Shown here one piece after another: positions 1-5,713 of a DNA stretch of 8,182 nucleotides; position 1 is the first letter of the stretch, and the number at the start of each line of letters is the position of its first letter. The DNA is from Planctomycetales bacterium. GTDB lineage: Bacteria > Planctomycetota > Phycisphaerae > SM23-33. The notes below the pieces were generated by a model. The model was given only the letters and a program-made list of their open reading frames with translations, was not told where the DNA came from and searched no databases. The stretch lies in assembly GCA_030631085.1 (NCBI GenBank), contig DAOVLV010000061.1:1-8182 (forward strand). The letters run 5' to 3'. The translations under genes and the position numbers were made by a program.

Positions 1-2018
1 GAGGCCTGTCGGCCGGTCGCGTCCAGACCGTCGCCGTCCGCCTTATCGTCGAGCGAGAGCGGGCGATCGAGGCATTCATGCCGGAGGAGTTCTGGAAAAT
101 ATCCGGTATTTTCACTGCCGACCTGAAAACCGTTGCGGGACTGGCCGAGCAATGGAAGCAATTCCTGGTCATCACCGACGAGAAGGGTCAAGGCCCGACA
201 CAGGCGAAGCAGTATGAATTCCTCGCCGGCCACGACGCCTTCCAGGCTGAACTTGTCGAATGGAAAGGAAAACGTTTCAAGTGTCCTGACCTCGCTACCG
301 CTCAGCAGATAAGCGAGGCCATCGGGCTTAAGGTCGAGAAGGTTGATCATAGCGAAGAACCTGACGCCAAAGGCCCCGCCCAGAATCGCGTAACGATTAT
401 CGGCGGCATTGACCGTGAGGCCGGTGTTGAATTCACCGTCGAGTCGGTCGGAGCACGCACCAGCAGGAACCGCCCGCCCGGACCATTCACGACGGTTTCG
501 ATGCAACAGGCAGCCTCGGTCCGCCTGCGGTTCTCCGCCAAAAGGACCATGCGAATCGCCCAGCAACTTTACGAAGGAATGGAAGTCCCCGGCGCAGGAA
601 GCGTCGGACTGATTACATATATGCGAACCGACAGTCTGAACCTGTCAACCCAGGCCGTCGGACAGGCCAGAGATTTCATCGGCGAGTCCTTCGGCGACCG
701 CTACCTCCCGGAAAAACCCAACGTCTATCGCTCCAGCCAGCGTGCCCAGGCCGCCCATGAAGCCATCCGTCCCACCGACGTTACACGAACACCCGAATCG
801 CTCGCCGGCGTCCTCGACCAGGCCCAGTTGAAACTCTACGATCTTATCTGGCGTCGGTTCGTCGCCTGCCAGATGTCCCCTGCCGAGTGGGCAGTTACCG
901 AAGTCGCCGTCGCCGCCGAAACGAAGTCAGGAAAGGCGATCTTCAAGGCCATCGGGCGGAGGCTCGCCTTCGACGGATTTCTCAAGGTCGCCGGCCTGTC
1001 CGCTCGAAAAGAGCAGCATATCCCCGACGTATCGGCCGGTACACCCGTCGCGCCGGTGGAGGTGGACCCGAGCCAGCACTTCACCCAGCCGCCGCCGCGA
1101 TACACCGAGGCGTCGCTGGTCAAGGCCCTCGAAGCCGAAGGCATTGGCCGGCCCAGTACGTACGCCGCCATTATCCAGACCATTCAGGACCGCGAATACG
1201 CTCAGCAGACCGAGCGGCGATTCTATGCGACTGAACTCGGCACAGTCGTTACCGACAAACTCATCAAACATTTCGCAGACATATTCGACCTGCGTTTCAC
1301 CGCCCGCCTGGAAGACAAACTCGACGACGTCGAAGAGGCCCGCGCCGAATGGACATCCGTGCTGCGGGACTTCTACGGACCTTTCAAAGCCGACCTTGAA
1401 AAGGCCTCCGAAGAGATGGTGCACGCAAAGGCGGAGGTCGAACCGTCCGAATACACCTGCCCGCAATGCGAAAAGCCGATGGTCTATCGCTGGAGCAAAA
1501 ACGGAAAATACCTCGCCTGCACCGGCTATCCCGACTGCAAGACGACTTTCCCGGTCGATAAGGATGGCAAGAAAATCGAGGCCAAACACGTCGATATCGC
1601 TTGTCCGGTGTGCGGTAAGGGTTTGATAATGCGTCGCGGACGGTTTGGGCCGTTTATGAGTTGCCCGGACTATCCCGAATGCAAGGGAATCGTGAATCTG
1701 GACAAAAAAGGCGGCGTGAAATTACCCTCGCCCCCGCCGCTCGAGACCGACCTGGTCTGCTCCAAGTGCGGTAAGCCCATGAACTTACGCCGAGGCGCGC
1801 GTGGGCCTTGGCTGGGATGTTCCGCCTTCCCGAAATGCCGAGGCAGACTAGGCTGGAAAACCCTAAAGCCCGATCAGCAAAAGGCCCTCGAACTGCAACT
1901 ATTAAACCACGAAAAAGCCAACCCCCAACCCACCATCCGCAAAACCGACGGCGCCACCGTCGAAGCGGGATACGTTCCACAGATCAATGGTCAGACTGTA
2001 AAATCAGAAGTTGATTGA
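1..2018 (+). CDS. topA: DNA topoisomerase I, 5'-truncated by the window edge
   Basis: Type IA topoisomerase, which relaxes negatively supercoiled DNA by single-strand passage through a 5'-phosphotyrosine intermediate. The frame is open from base 3 and gives 671 residues; the N-terminal TOPRIM domain lies outside the window. Numbering from base 3, residues 3-17 carry the family motif SAGRVQTVAVRLIVE. Residues 201-211 are GLITYMRTDSL, with the catalytic tyrosine at 206 (bases 618-620). Residues 383-399 match the conserved GRPSTYAAIIQTIQDRE segment. Three Cys4 zinc ribbons follow (Cys 486/489/506/512, 534/537/554/560 and 586/589/606/612). An internal ATG at base 78 is not the start, because the conserved motif lies upstream of it. 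The last 39 codons, from LLNHEKANPQP at 633, occur again in diverged form at 3996-4103, so this tail may have come with an insertion. Identity is very secure from the motifs. Confidence 0.97.
   Translation, partial: GLSAGRVQTVAVRLIVERERAIEAFMPEEFWKISGIFTADLKTVAGLAEQWKQFLVITDEKGQGPTQAKQYEFLAGHDAFQAELVEWKGKRFKCPDLATAQQISEAIGLKVEKVDHSEEPDAKGPAQNRVTIIGGIDREAGVEFTVESVGARTSRNRPPGPFTTVSMQQAASVRLRFSAKRTMRIAQQLYEGMEVPGAGSVGLITYMRTDSLNLSTQAVGQARDFIGESFGDRYLPEKPNVYRSSQRAQAAHEAIRPTDVTRTPESLAGVLDQAQLKLYDLIWRRFVACQMSPAEWAVTEVAVAAETKSGKAIFKAIGRRLAFDGFLKVAGLSARKEQHIPDVSAGTPVAPVEVDPSQHFTQPPPRYTEASLVKALEAEGIGRPSTYAAIIQTIQDREYAQQTERRFYATELGTVVTDKLIKHFADIFDLRFTARLEDKLDDVEEARAEWTSVLRDFYGPFKADLEKASEEMVHAKAEVEPSEYTCPQCEKPMVYRWSKNGKYLACTGYPDCKTTFPVDKDGKKIEAKHVDIACPVCGKGLIMRRGRFGPFMSCPDYPECKGIVNLDKKGGVKLPSPPPLETDLVCSKCGKPMNLRRGARGPWLGCSAFPKCRGRLGWKTLKPDQQKALELQLLNHEKANPQPTIRKTDGATVEAGYVPQINGQTVKSEVD
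1905..1930 (+). repeat. Left copy of the 26-bp direct repeat (topA tail)
   Basis: Identical over 26 bases to 4002-4027, at an offset of 2097 bases. It encodes NHEKANPQ and part of the next proline codon near the TopA C-terminus. Similarity continues beyond it with mismatches: 19 identical bases at 1934-1952, 14 at 1960-1973, then a short match to about 1983. It could mark a recombination core. Confidence 0.9.
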
Positions 2019-2042
2019 CATCTGAACTTTGCTGCATACCAT
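2015..2042 (+). promoter_or_regulatory. Putative promoter of the three-gene operon, overlapping the topA stop
   Basis: A perfect -35 hexamer TTGACA at 2015-2020 overlaps the topA stop codon TGA (2016-2018). A -10-like TACCAT follows at 2037-2042 after 16 bases; it matches TATAAT at 4 of 6 positions including the key T, A and final T. Transcription would begin near 2049, about 55 bases before the first operon gene. This assumes a sigma70-type consensus holds in this organism; it is a sequence match only. Confidence 0.42.
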
Positions 2043-2104
2043 GCGTATGACTCTACGGATGCGAGGTGTGCTGTCTGTAGATACATACTACGGAGCAACT
2101 GACA

Positions 2105-2911
2105 ATGCCTGGACTACCAGATTACGACAAACCTCCAGTTATCGAAGTAGCAATAGGAATACAGTTCGCCCCAATTACGGAACTATCCGCAGCCCACGTT
2201 GGATTGTACTGGGGAACCATCCGCGACACTTTTAATCGCGCGAAAGAACAGGCTCCAATTGCACATATCGTGGAACCGCCGGTAGGACCTCCTGAACCTC
2301 AACTTGCATTCCAGATATTCGACAAACCAGAGTTGCCGCGAATGTGGTTTATCGACACCTCTGGAAATCGCATCATTCAGGTTCAGCGCGATCGCTTCTT
2401 GCACAATTGGCGTAAAACGGGCTCGACTGATGAATATCCACGCTTCCCCTCGGTAAAAGAAAGCTTCTTTCTCCACTGGAGAAGCTTCACCAATTTTCTG
2501 GCAGAGCAAGGTTTACAACCTCAGCCAGACCAGTGCGAGCTAACGTACGTCAACCATGTTAAAAAAGGCGATGGATGGGACACCATGGCAGACCTCAGTA
2601 CCATTTTCACGACGTTTGCTTGGCGTACACGCTCCGACTTTCTTCCAATACCCGATAATGCACGCTGGTCACTACGGTTTCTCCTTCCTGACAAGATGGG
2701 ACGGTTACATGTCGATGTGGTGCCGGTCCGAGTGCAACCCAATAATGATCTCGCTATCCGTTTTTCACTGACGGTCCGTGGTAAACCATCGAATATCGAA
2801 GATACTGCAAGTTTGTCCCAATGGTATGACTTGGCCCGTGAATGGATTGTTAAGGGATTTGCCGATCTTATCGATGAAAAAACCGACGCCCTTTGGGAGA
2901 AAAAGGCATGA
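2105..2911 (+). CDS. TIGR04255 family protein (function unknown)
   Basis: A 268-residue protein recognised by pattern as TIGR04255, a sporadically distributed family of unknown function. Visible signatures are the N-terminal PPVIEVAIGIQF (10-21), the central NRIIQVQRDRFLHNWRK (88-104), YPRFPSVKESF (111-121), the ELTYVNHV stretch (145-152), and a helical C-terminus (239-267) ending in DALWEKK. No signal peptide or membrane segment is seen, so it is probably cytoplasmic. The start at 2105 has a GGAG Shine-Dalgarno at 2092-2095, nine bases upstream. It is the first gene of a three-gene unit; its stop overlaps the next start as ATGA. Base composition is visibly less GC-rich than topA (32 and 27 of 60 on two sampled lines, against 38 of 60 on one topA line), consistent with transfer. 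Family assignment is from memory of the motifs, and no activity is inferred. Confidence 0.83.
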   Translation: MPGLPDYDKPPVIEVAIGIQFAPITELSAAHVGLYWGTIRDTFNRAKEQAPIAHIVEPPVGPPEPQLAFQIFDKPELPRMWFIDTSGNRIIQVQRDRFLHNWRKTGSTDEYPRFPSVKESFFLHWRSFTNFLAEQGLQPQPDQCELTYVNHVKKGDGWDTMADLSTIFTTFAWRTRSDFLPIPDNARWSLRFLLPDKMGRLHVDVVPVRVQPNNDLAIRFSLTVRGKPSNIEDTASLSQWYDLAREWIVKGFADLIDEKTDALWEKKA

Positions 2912-3453
2912 CAACCATGCTTTGCACCAGAGACATATTCACCTTGTTGCCAAACAAGACGGATGATTGGTTTGACTACACAAACCCCTCGATAGACACT
3001 ACCGATCCTCAGCAAGAACGGCGTTGGCGTCAGCTTAACACTGGTATAGTCTCCACAACCCCTGAAGTCGAAGCCAGCCGCAATGAATGGGTCACCCAAG
3101 CCATACCCCGCCTGCAAAAAGTGGCTGGACTTGCTCACAACTGGGATAATCAAGGAAGCCCCAGAACCGATCCAGAGATCGTTGCTGCCGCAGCATACTT
3201 ACTAAAACGGCTCCAAGATGAACCCTTGGGCGATATTCCCGTGCCTTTCGTTTGTCCCATAGCCGGGGGAGGTTTCCAATTTGAATGGAGTTTGGGCCAG
3301 AAACACCTTGAGCTTGAATTGACTGATAAGGACACCATTGTTTTCCTGAAGGAGGAAGAGGGTCCACAAGGCGAAAGAATGGATTCGGGCCAATACCCTT
3401 TGAACGATACTGAGAGAACCCTCCAGCTCTTGGATTGGTTCACAGCTGCGTGA
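2908..3453 (+). CDS. Conserved hypothetical protein with an NWD-x-x-G-x-P motif
   Basis: A 181-residue soluble protein with no signal peptide. The start is placed at ATG 2908 because it overlaps the upstream stop (ATGA) and has GGGAG at 2895-2899 with an eight-base spacer; a TTG at 2893 in frame would lie before this Shine-Dalgarno. After a poorly conserved N-terminus, residues 72-102 contain VAGLAHNWDNQGSPRTDPE and a helix of AAAAYLLKRL type. Residues 111-127 read PVPFVCPIAGGGFQFEW, followed by an acidic strand LELELT. I recall this order (NWDxxGxxP, helix, proline-rich strand, Gly-Gly-x-x-x-x-E-W, hydrophobic-acidic strand) from uncharacterised bacterial proteins, but know no function for them. 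Overlap with the TIGR04255 gene suggests translational coupling and perhaps a complex of the two products. Confidence 0.8.
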   Translation: MTTMLCTRDIFTLLPNKTDDWFDYTNPSIDTTDPQQERRWRQLNTGIVSTTPEVEASRNEWVTQAIPRLQKVAGLAHNWDNQGSPRTDPEIVAAAAYLLKRLQDEPLGDIPVPFVCPIAGGGFQFEWSLGQKHLELELTDKDTIVFLKEEEGPQGERMDSGQYPLNDTERTLQLLDWFTAA

Positions 3454-3463
3454 GGATTAGGGC

Positions 3464-3871
3464 ATGGATGTTCCCCGTAACCTTCACGATGATCCTACGA
3501 TTTCGGATAGCGAACTTCTCAATCGCGGAATTCACCCTAACCACCTGACGGACAACAACGAGGTCACGAGCGCTGCCTTTAAAAACAGGAGTGATCCTCA
3601 CATTTCGGTGGACCTTGCGTCTCTCTCTACGCCCGAGGAAACGTATCGCCGGTGGCCAGGTTATGCCGGGGTTGTTCAACTTGTCGCTCGTACTGTTCGG
3701 GATATAACGCCGGGAGTCGCACGCGATCCTACCGCCAATAATCCGGCACACGCTTTGATAATTCATGATTTTACGCTCACGAACAGGAAGCGGGTGGAAG
3801 TTGCTCGTAAGTTAGCCAAAGCCTGTACTTGGGCTATTCCGCCAGTGGGTGGCCGGGGCAAGGGTAGTTGA
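3464..3871 (+). CDS. Small conserved hypothetical protein, third gene of the operon
   Basis: A 135-residue protein starting 10 bases after the upstream stop, with GAGG at 3452-3455 and an eight-base spacer to the ATG. Another ATG four bases on is in a different frame. Visible blocks are LLNRGIHPNHLTDN (18-31), SAAFKNRSDPHISVDLASL (36-54), YRRWPGYAGVVQLVA (61-75), GVARDPTANNPAHALII (84-100) and RKLAKACTWAIPP (115-127). I have an impression of a widespread family with the order 'RRI.P.H..D...SSAF...S.D', then 'G..RDP...NPAH', then 'RKLAKA..W', typically encoded beside another small gene, but no function is known to me. The conserved histidines (24, 27, 46, 96) and Asp-Pro could be functional but this is not established. 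No transmembrane segment is present. Confidence 0.75.
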   Translation: MDVPRNLHDDPTISDSELLNRGIHPNHLTDNNEVTSAAFKNRSDPHISVDLASLSTPEETYRRWPGYAGVVQLVARTVRDITPGVARDPTANNPAHALIIHDFTLTNRKRVEVARKLAKACTWAIPPVGGRGKGS

Positions 3872-3995
3872 TGACGGGAATGCAGAGACGGAGCACTTAA
3901 TTCCCCAGTTCCTTCTTGACCTTTTTCAAGGGGACTGGATTATATCTGTTAACACATGAAAGGTGGGCCTATCGGCTCAGCTTACCCACTGCATA
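3872..3995. other. Non-coding right flank of the inserted cassette
   Basis: This 124-base stretch separates the last operon gene from the displaced topA tail. It holds only weak short inverted repeats (CCAGT 3905-3909 with ACTGG 3934-3938; GTGGG 3963-3967 with CCCAC 3985-3989) and no convincing terminator with a T-run. Transcripts of the operon may therefore continue to the terminator at 4138-4174. Confidence 0.4.
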
Positions 3996-4103
3996 CTTCT
4001 CAACCACGAAAAAGCCAACCCCCAACCGGTCATCCGCAAAACCGACGGCACAGAAGTCGAAGCGGGATACACACCACAGACGGTCGAGGAAGCAGACTCA
4101 TAG
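3996..4103 (+). pseudogene. topA: Displaced original 3' end of topA
   Basis: A gene fragment of 35 codons plus TAG, homologous to the C-terminal tail of the upstream topA. Read in frame it gives LLNHEKANPQPVIRKTDG, then TEVEAGYTPQTVEEADS and a stop. The upstream copy reads LLNHEKANPQPTIRKTDG, then ATVEAGYVPQINGQTVKSEVD. Several differences are synonymous (the two Leu codons, one Pro codon) and no frame damage is present, so it looks like a real gene end that diverged under selection, not a random repeat. It has no start codon or Shine-Dalgarno of its own. The strong terminator 34 bases later suggests that this is the ancestral end of topA. Confidence 0.75.
4002..4027 (+). repeat. Right copy of the 26-bp direct repeat
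   Basis: Perfect match to 1905-1930. It lies inside the displaced topA tail and in the same codon phase as that tail. Bases before 3996 no longer match topA, so the right boundary of the inserted segment falls close to 3996-4002. Confidence 0.9.
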
Positions 4104-4137
4104 ACATCACTGTAACCGCCCCTAAAGGATAGGCGCT

Positions 4138-4174
4138 AAGCCCAGCCATTTGATTTGAATGGCTGGGCTTTTTT
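4138..4174 (+). terminator. Rho-independent terminator, probably the original topA terminator
   Basis: A perfect 13-bp stem (4138-4150 with 4158-4170), GC-rich in its middle, with a 7-base loop TGATTTG and a run of T through 4174. It lies 34 bases after the TAG of the displaced topA tail. In the present arrangement it would also end the three-gene operon. Confidence 0.9.
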
Positions 4175-4205
4175 GTCCAGTGGCGTGGTTCAAAACTACC
4201 GGCTC

Positions 4206-4282
4206 GGACAGCGAAGAATAGCGCGCTTTTAACTTGTCCTTCATCAGCCTCTAAAACAGCCACTCTACAATACCTCCATCAT
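4206..4282 (+). repeat. 77-bp direct repeat, copy 1
   Basis: Matches 4327-4403 at an offset of 121 bases with about eight or nine mismatches by eye. Both copies keep GGACAGCGAAGAATA, CGCGCTTTTAACTTGT, CTAAAACAGCC and a -10-like TACAAT (4266-4271 here). No reading frame is conserved through it. Confidence 0.85.
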
Positions 4283-4326
4283 GGCAAGCAAGCGAAGTCT
4301 ATTGTGGCCGACGAGTGATTCTTACA

Positions 4327-4403
4327 GGACAGCGAAGAATAACGCGCTTTTAACTTGTTCTTCATCAGTGTCTAAAACAGCCGCTCTACAATACCGGCGT
4401 CAT
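4327..4403 (+). repeat. 77-bp direct repeat, copy 2, upstream of the prepilin-like gene
   Basis: Second copy of the 4206-4282 repeat, ending 67 bases before the prepilin start codon. TACAAT at 4387-4392 could be a -10 box, but no good -35 box sits 16-18 bases before it. The pair may be a duplicated promoter region or a dispersed genomic repeat. The rest of the gene-free stretch 4175-4469, including the 44-base spacer between the copies, shows nothing recognisable apart from the hairpin at 4405-4420. Confidence 0.8.
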
Positions 4404-4404
4404 C

Positions 4405-4420
4405 AAGGCTGCGTAGCCTT
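4405..4420 (+). other. Small hairpin in the leader of the prepilin-like gene
   Basis: AAGGCT-GCGT-AGCCTT forms a perfect 6-bp stem with a 4-base loop. If transcription starts from the TACAAT box at 4387-4392, this hairpin would be near the 5' end of the mRNA. It lacks a T-run, so it is unlikely to be a terminator. Confidence 0.4.
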
Positions 4421-4469
4421 GTGAATAATGAATGATTCTCACGGGAAAGAAGAAAAAGGAGTTTCCACA

Positions 4470-5501
4470 ATGGAACGAAGACACAGAAAGGTACGACTCG
4501 GCCTGGGCGGAGGTTTCACCTTGGTGGAACTGTTGGTGGTCGTTGCGATCATCGCTTTGCTGGTGAGCATCCTGCTGCCGAGCCTGGGTGCCGCCAAGGA
4601 ACTGGCACGTCAAACGGTCTGCGCCGCCAACATGCGGTCGGTCGGGTCAATGCTGATGGTCTATACCACCATATACGACCGTTTTCCGGCCTCATACGCT
4701 TATCCCTGCTCCGACGGCACGTGGGGCACCGGCAGCGGTGATCAGGACGCCAGCAAACCGCGCGGATATCTACACTGGTCACAGATGGTCCTGGGGAAGA
4801 GCTATAATGAGGAGTTCTTTCAGTGTCCCTCCATGAAGAAAGGCGGCGCGCCCAGGACCAATCCGGGGTCCCGTGCAGGTGATTGGGAAAAAGGCCAAAC
4901 GGACGACAGAGGCAATACTTCCCCGAACGACTACGTCGATCAGCAGCCGGCGCGTGTGGGCTTCACTGCAAACGCAGCCATCATCCCCCGCAACAAGTTC
5001 ACGACCGGACTGGCCTATGGAGGCCCGCGCGTCAACCGACTGGTATGCCCCGACGAGATATCGAACGCCGCCGGAACCATCCTCGTAACCGAATTCAACA
5101 ATAACTGGAGGGCAGTGGCTGTATCCGAGGGCGGCGGCCTGTTGGCCAAGAGCCACAGACCGATCCAGCCATTCTGCCACCTCAGCCTGGCTACAAAAGA
5201 CGTCTACAACGACGCCCTCCATCGCTCCGGGTTTATCTATCCGGACGCCAATGACCTGATGAGCGCAGAGGGCATCGAAAGCCAGACCGGCCTGATTGCC
5301 AGCAACATCGAAACCAATGCCGTGGGGCGACATCACATAGGTAAGCCTCTCGAGATTAACGGCAATGACATGGGCGGTTACGCCAACTTCCTCTATTGCG
5401 GCGGACACGTGGAAAGCAAGCACGTTCACGAGACCATCAAAAATCGCGAATGGGGAGATAAGTTCTACAGCATCACAGGGGACAACGAGGTCCTTCCCTG
5501 A
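4470..5501 (+). CDS. Prepilin-like secreted protein with N-terminal cleavage/methylation domain
   Basis: A 343-residue type IV pilin/type II pseudopilin-like protein. ATG 4470 is chosen because AGGAG sits at 4457-4461 with an eight-base spacer; ATG 4428 in frame lacks such a site. Residues 13-20 read GGGFTLVE, so prepilin peptidase would cut after Gly15, leaving Phe16 at +1 and the conserved Glu20 at +5. A hydrophobic helix runs to about residue 37. The remainder is a large globular domain with several cysteines, as in the DUF1559-like proteins abundant in planctomycetes. Near the C-terminus, ANFLYCGGHVE (305-315) resembles the usual 'FADGHV' end of the H-X9-DG motif, but Asp is replaced by Gly and the nearest upstream histidines (288-289) are 22-23 residues away instead of ten. 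The protein is probably held in the cytoplasmic membrane and faces the periplasm. Its exact role is unknown. Confidence 0.88.
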   Translation: MERRHRKVRLGLGGGFTLVELLVVVAIIALLVSILLPSLGAAKELARQTVCAANMRSVGSMLMVYTTIYDRFPASYAYPCSDGTWGTGSGDQDASKPRGYLHWSQMVLGKSYNEEFFQCPSMKKGGAPRTNPGSRAGDWEKGQTDDRGNTSPNDYVDQQPARVGFTANAAIIPRNKFTTGLAYGGPRVNRLVCPDEISNAAGTILVTEFNNNWRAVAVSEGGGLLAKSHRPIQPFCHLSLATKDVYNDALHRSGFIYPDANDLMSAEGIESQTGLIASNIETNAVGRHHIGKPLEINGNDMGGYANFLYCGGHVESKHVHETIKNREWGDKFYSITGDNEVLP

Positions 5502-5601
5502 CGAACTCACCGGCCGGACGCGGACTCATTGTGGACTGCGCCGAGACCCGCGCCTGGCCGGGATATACGGAAAGCACTAAAGAGCGGAACTTTCTCAGCA
5601 C

Positions 5602-5640
5602 AAAGGAGGTGATGAGCAAATGTGGAACAACGAAGAATGA
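5602..5640 (+). promoter_or_regulatory. Near-perfect Shine-Dalgarno with a 6-codon ORF in the leader of the PEP-CTERM gene
   Basis: AAAGGAGGTGAT at 5602-5613 complements the 3' end of bacterial 16S rRNA over twelve bases. Ten bases after GGAGG is ATG 5620, opening MWNNEE and TGA (5620-5640). A second ATG at 5612, inside the Shine-Dalgarno, opens a 29-codon frame (MSKCGTTKNDG...) whose TAA (5699-5701) touches the Shine-Dalgarno of the next gene. Either could be a translated leader peptide, or the site could be a ribosome standby site. No homologue is recognised. Confidence 0.35.
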
Positions 5641-5713
5641 CGGAAGGCAAGCAAGAGGAACAACAGTGGAGAAGTTAATTCGAACGAGGAAACTAAAGTA
5701 AAGGAGCAGTAGA

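Larger units (their letters stand above)
1905..4001. mobile_element. Putative 2.1-kb insertion in the 3' end of topA, bounded by topA-tail repeats
   Basis: The interval runs from the start of a 26-bp perfect direct repeat in topA (1905) to the base before its second copy (4002). It contains the replacement topA tail, the putative promoter and the three-gene operon. The native-looking topA terminator lies beyond the right copy. This matches the known habit of integrative elements that enter the 3' end of a housekeeping gene, restore its end and leave the old end displaced. No integrase, transposase or terminal inverted repeat is visible, so the mechanism (site-specific integration in trans, decay of a larger element, or homologous recombination with an incoming tail) is open. 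Confidence 0.5.

Noticed and set aside
927..1589. 220-codon open frame on the minus strand inside topA
   Set aside because: It is opposite strongly conserved topA sequence, has no Shine-Dalgarno or family motif, and is the kind of shadow frame that GC-rich coding DNA produces.
2893..2910. TTG start at 2893 for the second operon gene
   Set aside because: GGGAG at 2895-2899 would then lie inside the coding sequence, while it is ideally spaced from ATG 2908.
3916..3946. TTGACC ... TATATC promoter-like pair upstream of the displaced topA tail
   Set aside because: The spacer is 19 bases, the -10 match is weak, and there is no gene downstream before the terminator.
3916..4125. 69-codon plus-strand frame running through the displaced topA tail
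   Set aside because: It reads the tail in the wrong phase and has low-complexity basic composition. The in-phase reading matches TopA instead.
4206..4403. CRISPR-like array
   Set aside because: There are only two imperfect 77-bp copies with a 44-base spacer; repeat length and mismatches do not fit CRISPR.
4779..5510. 243-codon minus-strand frame opposite the prepilin-like gene
   Set aside because: The plus-strand gene has a clear start, prepilin motif and Shine-Dalgarno; the opposite frame shows no domain.
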